Positions 8,321-18,698 of a stretch of DNA of 32,789 nt are shown one piece after another; within the stretch, counting starts at the first letter, position 1, and the number at the start of each line of letters is the position of its first letter. This stretch comes from Pseudomonadota bacterium (lineage in GTDB: Bacteria > Pseudomonadota > Alphaproteobacteria > Rhizobiales > Rhizobiaceae), in contig JAEWPB010000152.1 of NCBI GenBank assembly GCA_023399465.1, positions 1 through 32,789 on the forward strand. Direction: 5' to 3'. Made by a program: the position numbers and the translations under genes. Under the pieces are notes generated by a model. That model worked only from the letters and a program-made list of their open reading frames with translations. It had not been told where the DNA came from and did not search any database.

Positions 8321-8372
8321 ATGGGTGGAATTCGAAACAATTGGACCTGGAGATGGGTGGATTTCCACCCAT
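8321..8372 (-). promoter_or_regulatory. candidate upstream activator site for the adjacent NtrC-family regulator
   Basis: A perfect palindrome ATGGGTGGATTTCCACCCAT (9-bp arms, 2-base centre) occupies 8353-8372, just after the regulator's stop codon. A second copy of its half site, ATGGGTGGA, stands at 8321-8329. The palindrome is about 185 bases upstream of the tctC2 start and about 130 upstream of the proposed sigma-54 start, a normal enhancer distance. The site itself is seen; its binding partner is inferred. Confidence 0.55.
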
Positions 8373-8382
8373 TCACTGCCGT

Positions 8383-9731
<1,349 letters not shown>

Positions 9732-9735
<4 letters not shown>

Positions 9736-11564
9736 TCTGCCGCCTCCGTGATGGCGGAAGCTTCGTCGAGGACGATGCGGAACTCCGCGCCGCCGCCGGG
9801 CGGGCTGACAACCGATAGGTTGCCGCCAAAATCCTTGACGATGTTGTAGGAAATCGAAAGGCCCAGCCCAAGCCCTCGCCCGACACCCTTGGTGCTGAAG
9901 AAGGGATCGAAGATCCGCTCCACGATGGCCGCAGGAATTCCGGGGCCGTGATCCCGCACGGCCAGAACAATCCTCCCCTCTTCCCTCAGGGCGGTGAGAT
10001 GAATGGTCCTGTCGTTGAGACCCTCTACCGCATCGGCGGCATTGGTGATGATGTTGACGAGCACCTGCTGGAGGCGGACCGAACCGGCCCGGACGATTGC
10101 CGGCGTTTCGCCAATCTCGATGGAGAGCGTGGCATCCGCCGCCTTCAGCCGGGCCGCGACGATCTCGACGGCGTCCGCAATGACCGTGTCGAGCGGAACC
10201 GGACCCAGCTTCTCGTTCGGCTTGCGGGCAAAATTGCGCAGATGCCGGCCGATCGCCGCCATTCGATCGATCAGTCTCGATATTCGCAGGACATTGTCAC
10301 GCGCCTCCGCCAGCCGATCCCGGTCGATCAGCATGGCTGCGCTGTCGGCATAGGTCTTGGCTGCGGTGAGCGGCTGGTTCAGTTCATGCGAGAGCGCGGC
10401 CGACATCTGCCCCAGTCCGGCCAGTTTCCCGGCGTGGATGAGGTCGGACTGGGTCTGGCGAAGCTTCTGTTCCGCAAGCTTGCGTTCGACGATTTCCTGC
10501 TTGAGCCGCTGGTTGACCCGCGCGAGATCGGCGGTGCGCTCCTCCACGCGATGCTCCAACTCGTTGCGGGCCTGCACCTGCAGACGGCTTCTCTCTTCCG
10601 CGCGTGCCCGGCGCTGCAGGATGATGGCGATTGCCAGTGCCACGAGGCAGAGGAAAAGCACGACGGCGATGATCATCGTCTTCGCCTGTGCGCGCACCGA
10701 ACCGGTGTCCAGCAGGACGTTCACCGTCCAGTCGGCCTTGGGCATGTACTCGGAAAGCGTCAGGTACTCGCGCTGCGCGCCGCCACTGAGAATGGACGTC
10801 AGCCGGTGCCCGGCAACGATATCCTCGCTCACGGCAAGCGGCTGCAGCGCGGCTTCGGCGTAACGGCGCGTCGCCTGGGTCCGCGCCAGCCGGTCTTCCG
10901 TCAGCGGCAGGATGCTGGAATAAAGCCACTCCGGGCTCCCGGTCATGAAGATGATGCCTTCCGGATCGGAGACGAAGATCTTGTACTCGCCTCCGCGCCA
11001 CGAGGCCTCTATCGAGTCGATGTCCACCTTGAAGACGATGACGCCGCGCACTTCTCCGCCGACTTCGATCGGCGCGGAAAAGTAGTAGCCACGTTTCAGC
11101 GAGGTCGTTCCAAGCGCATAGAAGCGCGATCGTTCGCCTTTTGCCGCATCCTGAAAGTAAGGACGATAATCGAAATTCTGGCCCACGAAGCTGGTCGGCA
11201 GATCATGGTTGCTGGCAGCGATCGTCTCGCCGTCCATCAACATCACGTATATGTCGGAGGATTCCAGGAGGGCATTGATCTCCTTGAGGTAGATGTTGGC
11301 GCCGTCGCGAAGCTCGCGATTGTCGGGGTCGCTGACCAGTCGCTTGATGTCGTCGTGGTCGGCAATCAGGGCTGGCAGGGGCTCGTACCGGCTGAGATGC
11401 CCGCCCAAAGCCGAAACGGCAAGGCGAAGCGCCGAACCCGCCTGCAGCGACGCTTCATCCATGTAGCGGCGCGTCGCCAGTTCTCCGCCCGGGACGACGA
11501 TCACAACCAGCAGCATCGGCAGCAGGCAGAGTGCCCACAACAGGCGGCTACGAGGCTTCACCAA
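9732..11564 (-). CDS. DctB-like membrane sensor histidine kinase
   Basis: This 610-residue kinase has a first membrane segment at about 8-28, a large periplasmic region (30-295) of the double PAS/Cache type, and a second membrane segment at about 297-317. A coiled coil (320-375) follows, then a dimerisation/phosphoacceptor domain with H393 in ALSHELNQPLTA, and a C-terminal ATPase with NIITNAADA (N box), DHGPGIP (G1) and GLGLGLSI (G2). This layout and the periplasmic motif FDYRPYFQDA match DctB-type C4-dicarboxylate sensors. It should phosphorylate the adjacent response regulator when an outside ligand, probably a carboxylate taken up by the tct system, binds. The four-base overlap with the regulator gene supports them being a pair. 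Confidence 0.93.
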
Positions 11565-11655
11565 TATGCGGGCTCCCCTCTGCTCGCTGTGGCCAAGGCA
11601 CTGCGAGCGATGTTAGAGAACAAGCCTCGCCTTTCCAAGAGTGTATTGGGAGGCG

Positions 11656-11676
11656 TTCTCACGCTTTGCGCGAGAA
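11656..11676 (-). terminator. possible terminator after the alcohol dehydrogenase gene
   Basis: A 9-bp stem with one mismatch and a 3-base loop lies 37 bases beyond the alcohol dehydrogenase stop, in the gap before the sensor kinase gene on the same strand. It has no clear T tract, so the call is weak. Confidence 0.3.
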
Positions 11677-11712
11677 TGTGGTCGGGGACGAATGCGTCGC
11701 AACAGCCCGATG

Positions 11713-12696
11713 TCAAGGAACCAGCACTGCCGCTCCGCTGAAACGGCCTTCGCGCAGATCCGTCAGCGCTTCATTGGCCGCTTCGAGCGGATAGCGACGC
11801 GTGTGCGTGACAACCTCGGCCTTGCCGGCAATCGGAAAGAACTCGCGGGCGTCGGCGCGCGTGAGGTTGGCAACCGACAGGATTTCGCGCTCCTCCCACA
11901 AAATCCGGTAGGGCATGGACGGGATGTCGCTCATGTAAATGCCGCCGCAAACGACCCGCCCGCCCTTGCGGACCGCCTCCAGCGCCTTTGGGACCAGCGG
12001 CCCGACCGGGGCGAAGATGATCGCCGCGTCCAGTTGCCGAGGCGGAAGTTCCAGCGAACTGCCCGCCCAGACCGCACCGATATCCCGGGCGAACTGTTGG
12101 GCGACTTCGTCCCCCGGAGAGGTGAACGCATATACCTCACGCCCCTGCCAGGTGCAGATCTGGGCGATAATGTGGGCCGCGGCGCCGAAACCATAGAGCC
12201 CCAGGCGCTTGCCATCGCCCGCCTTTTTCAGGCAACGCCAACCGATCAGGCCGGCGCAAAGCAGCGGCGCCAGCGCCACCGGATCGCCGTCTGCGGGAAG
12301 CTCGACGGCAAAATTGATATCCACCAGGAGGTGCGTGGCAAAACCGCCATCCCGGGTGTAGCCGGTGAACTCAGGAGTGTCGCAGAGATTTTCAGCCTGT
12401 GCCTGGCAGTAGGGGCAGACGCCGCAGGTCTTGCCAAGCCATGGCACGCCCACCCGCCGGCCCAGCCACGCCCCATCGACATTGCGTCCCACGGCTTCGA
12501 TGATCCCGACCACTTCGTGGCCCGGCACGCGCGGGAGCTTCAGGTCGGGAAGCTCGCCATCGACGACATGAAGGTCGGTGCGGCATACGCCGCAGGCCTC
12601 GACCCGAACCAGAGCCTCGCCTTCCCCGGGCACCGGATCGTCCCGATTTTCCAGGACCAGCTGCTGGTTTGCGTGCTGAAGGACCATTGCCCTCAT
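11713..12696 (-). CDS. zinc-dependent alcohol dehydrogenase family protein
   Basis: The 327-residue protein is a medium-chain dehydrogenase. The catalytic zinc site is CGVCRTDLHVVDG with the later PGHEVVG block, and the structural zinc is held by the four cysteines of CGVCPYCQAQAENLCDTP. The nucleotide-binding part begins near GLYGFGAAAH. The spacing of GLYGFGAAAHIIAQI is that of a subgroup often labelled zinc-binding alcohol dehydrogenase, slightly shorter than the 340-350 residues of AdhP. It would interconvert an alcohol and an aldehyde with NAD(P). ATG 12696 follows AGGAGC. It is divergent from the SDR-like gene at 12850 with a 153-base shared promoter region. The substrate is unknown. 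Confidence 0.88.
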   Translation of the reverse strand: MRAMVLQHANQQLVLENRDDPVPGEGEALVRVEACGVCRTDLHVVDGELPDLKLPRVPGHEVVGIIEAVGRNVDGAWLGRRVGVPWLGKTCGVCPYCQAQAENLCDTPEFTGYTRDGGFATHLLVDINFAVELPADGDPVALAPLLCAGLIGWRCLKKAGDGKRLGLYGFGAAAHIIAQICTWQGREVYAFTSPGDEVAQQFARDIGAVWAGSSLELPPRQLDAAIIFAPVGPLVPKALEAVRKGGRVVCGGIYMSDIPSMPYRILWEEREILSVANLTRADAREFFPIAGKAEVVTHTRRYPLEAANEALTDLREGRFSGAAVLVP

Positions 12697-12849
12697 GGGC
12701 TTGCTCCTGTTGTTGCCTGCGAAGTGCCAAACCGTGGATCACAAGCATGCCGTCGATTGGAAACATATCACATCCGCCAATGTTCTGCCGCACGGACGTC
12801 TGATCATCCGCGATGGCATGTTCCTGTAGTCGACAAAGGAGTGTCTGGC

Positions 12850-13503
12850 ATGAAGACCTTCCTCAGCATTGGATCCGGTCCCGGCATCGGCACGGCAACG
12901 GCCGAGCGCTTCGCGAAAGAGGGATTCCAGATCGTTCTCACCTCCCGCGATATCGCCAAACTCGGCGAGCGCGTCGTGCAGTTGAAAGACAAGGGCTATA
13001 CCGTATCGTCCAAGTGGGCCGACGCGGGCGATCTGGACAGCATCATCGCCCTGATCCGGGAAACCGAAAGTGAATTTGGCCCGATCGACGTTCTCCACTT
13101 CAATTCCGCGTCGATGCATGCGGGAACGATCGAGACGCAGAAGTCCGATACCTTCGTGGCGGACCTGACCATCAACATCGGCGCAGCGCTGGTCGCGATA
13201 CAGGAAGTTTCACGTAGCATGCTCGACCGCGGTGAAGGCACCATCCTCCTCACCGGTGGCAACTTGGCGGTAAAGCCGAACCCGGACTACCTGTTGCTGG
13301 GCATTGGAAAGGCCGGTATCCGCAACCTGACCCAGGCCGTCTTCGAAAGCTTCCGGGAGCGTGGCGTGCATATCGGTATGGTGACGGTAAGCACGCTGGT
13401 CAAACCGGGGTCTGCAGAGGCGAGCGGTGTCGCAGATGCGTTCTGGGCATTGCACGCCGAGCCGAAGTACCTCTGGTCTCCGGAAGCAAAATATCCGGCC
13501 TGA
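12850..13503 (+). CDS. SDR-fold protein lacking the usual catalytic residues
   Basis: A 217-residue protein with an SDR nucleotide-binding motif at the N terminus (IGSGPGIGTATAERFAKEG, residues 7-25) and the later NSAS segment. At the position of the active-site YxxxK the sequence reads LGIGK, so the tyrosine is replaced by leucine while the lysine and following AG remain. The region that normally carries the catalytic serine reads LLTGGN. It may therefore bind a dinucleotide without being a classical oxidoreductase, or use other residues; a nearby Tyr (DYLLLGIGK) is three residues further away. ATG 12850 is preceded by AAAGGAG. It diverges from the zinc alcohol dehydrogenase. The fold is confident, the activity is not. 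Confidence 0.8.
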   Translation: MKTFLSIGSGPGIGTATAERFAKEGFQIVLTSRDIAKLGERVVQLKDKGYTVSSKWADAGDLDSIIALIRETESEFGPIDVLHFNSASMHAGTIETQKSDTFVADLTINIGAALVAIQEVSRSMLDRGEGTILLTGGNLAVKPNPDYLLLGIGKAGIRNLTQAVFESFRERGVHIGMVTVSTLVKPGSAEASGVADAFWALHAEPKYLWSPEAKYPA

Positions 13504-13529
13504 TTGGCTCTCGCTAAAGGCTCCCCTGT

Positions 13530-13552
13530 CGGGAGGCGGCGCCCGCCTCCCG
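13530..13552. terminator. hairpin between convergent genes
   Basis: A perfect 10-bp stem CGGGAGGCGG / CCGCCTCCCG with a 3-base loop lies midway between the SDR-like gene and the convergent glutamate-synthase-like gene. T tracts are poor on both sides. It probably serves both genes. Confidence 0.5.
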
Positions 13553-13575
13553 TGATCGCTGCAAGCCGGCTTCCG

Positions 13576-15222
13576 TCAGGCCGGCATCCTGCGCATGAAC
13601 GGTCCGTGGGGGATTTCCGGCGGCGCGAAGGTATCGGCGGATGCCCGGTCCCATCGGCCGTACCAGTCCTCGAGACCGGGAATTTCCTCATTCGCTAGCA
13701 GGAAGCCCTCGGGCAGGTAGGGATAGGCTTCATTGCCGTCGAGGAACTCATTGTCCTTCTGCCGGAACATGAAGTGATAGGGCATGAAGTTGCTCGGATC
13801 GCTCAAGCCGGCAGCACCCGCGATCTCGCCCAGTGCATGCATGGTATTGCGGTGGAAGCGTGCGACGCGGTCGCTCTTGTCGCCGACATCGATGGCACGC
13901 TGGCGCAATGGATCCTGGGTGGCGATGCCGACCGGACAATGGTTGGTATGGCAGGACTGGGCCTGGATGCAGCCGACCGCGAACATGAAGCCGCGCGCCG
14001 CATTGCACCAGTCGGCGCCGAGCGCGAGGGTGCGCGCGATGTCGAAGGCCGAGATGATCTTGCCGGCAGCCCCGATCTTCACCTCGTGCCGGATCCCCGC
14101 GCCGCGCAGCGCATTGTGCACGAAGGTGAGGCCTTCCAGCATCGGCATGCCGACGCGGTTGGCAAACTCCACCGGAGCGGCACCGGTGCCGCCCTCCTTG
14201 CCGTCCACGACGATGAAATCGGGGATGATGCCGGTCTTCAGCATCGCCTTCACCATGCCGAGAAACTCGCGGCGATGGCCGATGCACAACTTGAACCCCA
14301 CCGGCTTGCCGCCGGACAGTTCCCGCAGCTGGCCGATGAACTGCATCAGGCCGGTCGGTGTCGAGAAGGTGCTGTGCGCCGCAGGCGAAATGCAGTCGAT
14401 GCCCATCGGGATGCCGCGGGCCTCGGCAATCTCCTTCGAGATCTTGGAGGCAGGCAGCATGCCGCCATGGCCCGGCTTGGCGCCCTGGCTGAGCTTCACC
14501 TCGATCATCTTGATCTGCGGATCGGCCGCCAGCACGGCAAACTTCTCCGGCGAGAAGGTGCCATCGTCATTGCGGCATCCGAAGTAGCCGGAGGCCACCT
14601 GGTAGATGAGGTCGCCGCCGCCCTGGCGATGATAGCGGCTGATACTGCCCTCGCCGGTATCGTGGGCGAAACCGCCCTTCCTCGCGCCGTTGTTCAAGGC
14701 GAGGATCGCATTTGCCGAAAGCGAGCCGAAGCTCATCGCGGAGATGTTGTAGAGGCTGGCGTCATACGGCTGCTTGCATGCCGACCCACCGATCCGCACC
14801 CGGAAATCGGTGCTCTCGATCACCGTCGGCACCGCCGAGTGGGTGAGCCACGCGTAACCGGAACTATAGACGTTCTCGATCGTGCCGAAGGGCCGCTTGT
14901 CCTCGACGCCCTTCGCGCGCTGATAGACAAGACCGCGGTCCTGCCGGCTGAACGGCTCCTGGTCGCGGTCGCTCTCAAGCAGATACTGGCGCAATTCGGG
15001 CCGGACGCTCTCCAGAATGAAGCGCATGTGACCGATGATCGGATAGTTGCGCAGGATCGCATGCTTGTGCTGCCTGACGTCAAGCACACCGACGAGCAAG
15101 AGGACGCCGAACACGAGAGCGAGCAGCCAGAACCAGTTGCTGTAGATGCATGCGCCGATGATCGATAGGAGGGTAAGAAGCGCGACTAACGCAAAAACTG
15201 CGTAGCGCTGATAAGAAAACAT
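13576..15222 (-). CDS. membrane-anchored FMN-binding glutamate synthase domain protein
   Basis: This 548-residue protein has two hydrophobic N-terminal segments (about 7-25 and 30-47) and then the FMN/iron-sulfur synthase domain found in the glutamate synthase large subunit. Visible are SFGSLSANAILALN, the FMN-barrel blocks GAKPGHGGMLPASK and VDGKEGGTGAAP, and the 3Fe-4S cysteines in CIQAQSCHTNHCPVG (C-x5-C-x4-C). The glutaminase domain of true GltB is absent. Members of this stand-alone family are common in proteobacteria and usually have no proven substrate. I chose ATG 15222, which gives the typical family start; an in-frame start 44 codons upstream has no support. The ribosome site is weak. 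The neighbours give no clear pathway. Confidence 0.85.
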   Translation of the reverse strand: MFSYQRYAVFALVALLTLLSIIGACIYSNWFWLLALVFGVLLLVGVLDVRQHKHAILRNYPIIGHMRFILESVRPELRQYLLESDRDQEPFSRQDRGLVYQRAKGVEDKRPFGTIENVYSSGYAWLTHSAVPTVIESTDFRVRIGGSACKQPYDASLYNISAMSFGSLSANAILALNNGARKGGFAHDTGEGSISRYHRQGGGDLIYQVASGYFGCRNDDGTFSPEKFAVLAADPQIKMIEVKLSQGAKPGHGGMLPASKISKEIAEARGIPMGIDCISPAAHSTFSTPTGLMQFIGQLRELSGGKPVGFKLCIGHRREFLGMVKAMLKTGIIPDFIVVDGKEGGTGAAPVEFANRVGMPMLEGLTFVHNALRGAGIRHEVKIGAAGKIISAFDIARTLALGADWCNAARGFMFAVGCIQAQSCHTNHCPVGIATQDPLRQRAIDVGDKSDRVARFHRNTMHALGEIAGAAGLSDPSNFMPYHFMFRQKDNEFLDGNEAYPYLPEGFLLANEEIPGLEDWYGRWDRASADTFAPPEIPHGPFMRRMPA

Positions 15223-15476
15223 GCCATTCACCGTTCGGAATCCACAAGTTGGACGGTTGTGTATCGATCTCGGCCGGGATTTGTCAAACTCGTATGGTCT
15301 GGTCACGACCTTCGTGATCGCGAAAACGGACGAAATCGTCGTTCCCGGCCGCAAAAATCACCCATCAGGCGCGCTCACCGAGCGATATCGCACAAAATTC
15401 GTCTCGATTGCCGCCAAAACCGCTCGTTCCACCGGATCGATCCGGGCCGGCGAAATGCAAGGCATTTCTTACCGTG

Positions 15477-16457
15477 CTACCCCGGAGCCCCAAACCGCTG
15501 CCGATAGCGGTTCGGGGTCATTCCGGTCAATCTGGCAAAGGTCTTGCGAAAGGCCGCGGCATCGGCGTAGCCCACCGACCAGGCGATCTGGTCGACCGGA
15601 TGATTGGTCAGTTCCAGGGCATCGCGCGCCTTCATGATGCGCACATGCTGCAGATATTCGGTCGGGCGCAGGCCGCTGGCCTTTTGAAACCGGCGCAGAA
15701 AGGTTCGCAGTGACAGGCCGGCCAGCGCCGCCATGGCGCCGACCGATTGTGCCGCGGCCCAATTGGCATGCAGGTGATGCTGCACTTTCAACACCTGCTG
15801 GTCACCATGGTCGAAATCAGGGATGAAGGCGGCATAGGCGCTTTGCGCCCGCCGGGGCGGATCAACCAGCAGAAAGCGCGCGGTTGCCAGCATCGCCCCG
15901 GGGCCAAGCAGCTTTTCCACCACCGTCAGTCCCAGGTCCGTCCAGGCAAGTATCCCCCCGGCCGTCATCAGATCACCGTCGTCGATCACCATGTTTTCCG
16001 CCTGCACCAGGATGTCAGGGAACCGCCGCGCCAGCGCCTCGGCAAAAGCCCAATGGGTTGTCGCCCGCCGCCCTGTCATCAGGCCGGTTTCCGCCAGCAC
16101 GAAGGCTCCCGCACAGACGGAACAGAGCGTCGTTCCCTGGCGATGCTGCTGGCTCATCCAGCGCGCCGCGGTTGCCATCGGCTGCATGTCCCCCGGCAAC
16201 ACCAGGCTCGGCGGAACGATGATATGGCCCAGGCGATGCGGTCTGTCGGGGTGGCTGTCCCAGACGCAGGTCACATCATCGGATTCGGTCTCCACCCGCC
16301 AATGGGAGACGCGGATCCGCCTCGGGGCTGCGCCGGCAGGACTTCGGGCGGCCTGCTCACCGGCGATGCGAAACAGATCCGTCAGCCCGTAGACCGCAGC
16401 CAACTGGCAGTCGGGATAGAGAAGTATTCCGATTTCGGCGACCAGAATTTCCGTCAT
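15477..16457 (-). CDS. GlxA-family AraC-type transcriptional regulator
   Basis: The 326-residue protein joins an N-terminal DJ-1/PfpI-like domain (about 5-175) to a C-terminal AraC-type double helix-turn-helix (about 220-320). The first domain holds the nucleophile-elbow-like SVCAGAFVLAETGLMTGRRA and TTHW, typical of GlxA-like activators. The DNA-binding part contains LAGLSLRTFLRRF and DQIAWSVGYADAAAFRKTF. The start ATG 16457 gives the usual N terminus TEILVAEIGILLYP, although no strong ribosome site is seen. It diverges from the alpha/beta hydrolase gene across 126 bases and probably controls it. The inducer is unknown. Confidence 0.88.
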   Translation of the reverse strand: MTEILVAEIGILLYPDCQLAAVYGLTDLFRIAGEQAARSPAGAAPRRIRVSHWRVETESDDVTCVWDSHPDRPHRLGHIIVPPSLVLPGDMQPMATAARWMSQQHRQGTTLCSVCAGAFVLAETGLMTGRRATTHWAFAEALARRFPDILVQAENMVIDDGDLMTAGGILAWTDLGLTVVEKLLGPGAMLATARFLLVDPPRRAQSAYAAFIPDFDHGDQQVLKVQHHLHANWAAAQSVGAMAALAGLSLRTFLRRFQKASGLRPTEYLQHVRIMKARDALELTNHPVDQIAWSVGYADAAAFRKTFARLTGMTPNRYRQRFGAPG

Positions 16458-16583
16458 GGGCAGAATGTCACTTTTGACACCTTTATTGTCATTTACGCCA
16501 ATCCCGAGCTTTGCACCAATCCGGCATATCTGTCGACACCGAAACGACGGAACAGAGCCGGAAGGCTCGGGAACGGAGCAACA

Positions 16584-17567
16584 ATGCAATTCTTCACGCC
16601 GGAAAACATGGCCCTCACCCGACGCAATCTTCTCGTCACCGGGGCCGCAGCAACCGCTCTCATCTCTCTTTCGGGCGCACCGCTATTCGCGGGCTCTTCA
16701 TCATCCCACCCCAGCAAAGGAGCATTTTCGATGACCGACAACTTCGTAACCACCCGCGACGGCACCCGCATCTTTTACAAGGATTGGGGTCCGAAGGAGG
16801 CGCAGCCCGTGGTCTTCCACCATGGCTGGCCGCTGTCCTCCGATGACTGGGACAGCCAGATGCTGTTCTTCCTCGGCAAGGGCTACCGCGTCATCGCGCA
16901 TGATCGACGCGGCCACGGTCGCTCCGACCAGACCGATACCGGCAATGACATGGACACCTATGCCGCCGATGTTGCCGATCTTGCCAAGGCACTGGATCTG
17001 AGAAACGCGATCCACATCGGCCATTCGACCGGCGGCGGCGAGGCCGCACGCTATGTGGCCAGGGCGGAAACCGGTCGTGTCGCCAAGCTGGTGATGATCG
17101 GGGCGGTGCCGCCGATCATGCTGAAGACCGAGGCCAATCCAGACGGCTTGCCGCTCGAGGTGTTCGACGGCTTCCGTGCGGCCGTGGCCGCGAGCCGGGC
17201 CCAGTTCTTCCTCGATGTGCCCGCGGGCCCGTTCTACGGCTTCAACCGAGAAGGTGCCGAGGTCAGCGAGGGGCTGATCCGCAACTGGTGGCGGCAGGGC
17301 ATGGCCGGCGGGGCCAAGGCACAGTATGATTGCATAAAGGCCTTTTCGGAGACCGATTTCACTGCGGACCTGCAGGCTATCAGCCTTCCGACCCTGGTGC
17401 TTCATGGCGAGGACGACCAGATCGTTCCGATCGCGAATTCGGCCCACAAGGCGATCGGCTTGCTAAATAATGGCGAACTGAAGACTTATCCCGGCCTGTC
17501 GCACGGGCTCTTTGCCACCCATCCGGATCTGATCAACGGCGACCTGCTGAAGTTCGTGCAGAACTGA
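16584..17567 (+). CDS. alpha/beta hydrolase (non-heme chloroperoxidase-like) with a Tat-like leader
   Basis: The 327-residue form begins with a twin-arginine-like leader (TRRNLLVTGAAATALIS near residues 12-28) followed by a complete alpha/beta hydrolase. Catalytic residues are Ser in GHSTGGGEAAR, Asp in LHGEDDQIVP and His in GLSHGLFATH. The oxyanion HHGWPLSSDDW block marks the chloroperoxidase/esterase group, whose physiological role is usually ester or lactone hydrolysis. ATG 16584 follows CGGAG. A second in-frame ATG at 16731 follows AAAGGAG and would give a 278-residue leaderless protein starting MTDNFVTTRDGTRIFY, which is the normal family start. Both an exported and a cytosolic form may be made. 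It diverges from the GlxA-type regulator. Confidence 0.88.
   Translation: MQFFTPENMALTRRNLLVTGAAATALISLSGAPLFAGSSSSHPSKGAFSMTDNFVTTRDGTRIFYKDWGPKEAQPVVFHHGWPLSSDDWDSQMLFFLGKGYRVIAHDRRGHGRSDQTDTGNDMDTYAADVADLAKALDLRNAIHIGHSTGGGEAARYVARAETGRVAKLVMIGAVPPIMLKTEANPDGLPLEVFDGFRAAVAASRAQFFLDVPAGPFYGFNREGAEVSEGLIRNWWRQGMAGGAKAQYDCIKAFSETDFTADLQAISLPTLVLHGEDDQIVPIANSAHKAIGLLNNGELKTYPGLSHGLFATHPDLINGDLLKFVQN
16718..16733 (+). promoter_or_regulatory. internal ribosome binding site and second start in the hydrolase gene
   Basis: AAAGGAG eight bases before ATG 16731 is better placed than the site of the first start. Translation from here would skip the leader and give the standard cytosolic form. Whether it is used is not known. 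Confidence 0.5.
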
Positions 17568-17582
17568 AGCTGAGACATGAGA

Positions 17583-17608
17583 GCGGGGCGAGGCCATACC
17601 GGCCCCGC
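17583..17608. terminator. hairpin between hydrolase and galD genes
   Basis: GCGGGGC and GCCCCGC form a 7-bp stem with a 12-base loop, in the 72-base gap between two convergent genes. There is no T tract. It may act on both strands. Confidence 0.4.
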
Positions 17609-17639
17609 CCTGCTTGCCCGTTCAACCCGGTCCGGCGCA

Positions 17640-18698
17640 TCACCCCCTGGGGAAGACTAGCCCGTCGAACAGCTTTCGCGCCGTGCGCACCGACCCGGCG
17701 CTGCGCACCGCGCCGTCTCCGGCGATATCGAGGAACACTTCCATGGCGCCGCTCGGATGCTCGACGAGATAGCGGCCGTCGGAGGGCTGGACGGCGAGCG
17801 CCGAGGCCGGACTTCCGCCAAGGCGGGATGCGGTCGCCACCGTAATGGCGGCGAAGACGCCGACCGAGGCATGCACCCGGTGCGGGATGAAACTGCGGGT
17901 CGAGATGGCGCCGCCTGCCGTCGCCTTTGACACCAGCGTCATTTTCGGAACGGTCGCCGTGGTGACGTCCCCGAGCCCCATCATCGGCCCGGCCTTCAGC
18001 CGGATCGCCTCGATGCGCGCCTTCAAAACCTCGTTGGCCTCGAGCTCCTCCCGGGCCTCGGCGCCGGTCAGGCCAAAATCGGCGGCCCGCATGATCACGC
18101 AGGGCATGCCGTTGTCGATCAGCGTCGCCTCGACGCCATCGATCACATCGACCTCGTTGCCGGTCGGCAGAAGGCTGCCGCACATCGAGCCGGCGATGTT
18201 CATGAACAGGAGCGGCACCGCGGCATGGGCACCGGGCACGCCGGCAATCTCGGTGGTCCCGCTGTAGCTGACGCGTCCGCCGGGCGTCCGCACCAGCGCG
18301 ACCGCCACTTCCCCCGTGTTGACCATGTGGATGCGCACGGAGGTCTCCTCGCCGGTGACCGGCACCAGCCCGCGTTCGATCGCCGCCGGACCGACGCCCG
18401 CCAGGATGTTGCCGCAGCCCTGCGCATGGCTGACCAGCGCCTGATCGACGAAGACCTGCAGGAACAGGTAGTCCACGTCGGCATCCCCGCGCGTTGATGG
18501 CGACAGCACGGCCACCTTCGACGTCAGGGGATCCGCTCCGCCGATCCCGTCGATCTGCCGGGGATCGGGCGACCCCATCACCCTGAGCAACAGATCGTCC
18601 CGGTCCGCCGGATCGGCGGGCAGATCCTCCTTGAGGAAATAGGCGCCCTTGGAGGTGCCGCCGCGCATCCACAGGCAGCGGATGCCCGCGTCAGACAT
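17640..18698 (-). CDS. galD: 4-oxalomesaconate tautomerase / PrpF family isomerase
   Basis: The 352-residue protein belongs to the PrpF family of diaminopimelate-epimerase-fold isomerases. The start IRCLWMRGGTSKGAYFL is a hallmark, as are IGGADPLTSKVAV, QGCGNI with its active-site-type cysteine, and AGSMCGSLLPTGN carrying the second. GalD of Pseudomonas putida converts the keto form of 4-oxalomesaconate into the enol form used by the hydratase. The start overlaps the upstream aldolase gene by eight bases. It is the last gene of an operon with a GalB-like hydratase, an extradiol dioxygenase and a GalC-like aldolase, and this context is the main reason to prefer GalD over a 2-methylaconitate isomerase (PrpF); no methylcitrate genes are nearby. 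Confidence 0.85.
   Translation of the reverse strand: MSDAGIRCLWMRGGTSKGAYFLKEDLPADPADRDDLLLRVMGSPDPRQIDGIGGADPLTSKVAVLSPSTRGDADVDYLFLQVFVDQALVSHAQGCGNILAGVGPAAIERGLVPVTGEETSVRIHMVNTGEVAVALVRTPGGRVSYSGTTEIAGVPGAHAAVPLLFMNIAGSMCGSLLPTGNEVDVIDGVEATLIDNGMPCVIMRAADFGLTGAEAREELEANEVLKARIEAIRLKAGPMMGLGDVTTATVPKMTLVSKATAGGAISTRSFIPHRVHASVGVFAAITVATASRLGGSPASALAVQPSDGRYLVEHPSGAMEVFLDIAGDGAVRSAGSVRTARKLFDGLVFPRG

Noticed and set aside
13576..15222. Calling the gene a glutamate synthase large subunit (gltB)
   Set aside because: The glutaminase and C-terminal GXGXG domains are absent and there are N-terminal membrane segments; only the FMN/iron-sulfur synthase domain is present.
17640..18698. PrpF (2-methylaconitate isomerase) of propionate metabolism
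   Set aside because: Same family, but there is no methylcitrate synthase or dehydratase gene nearby and the gene is coupled to galC and galB homologues.
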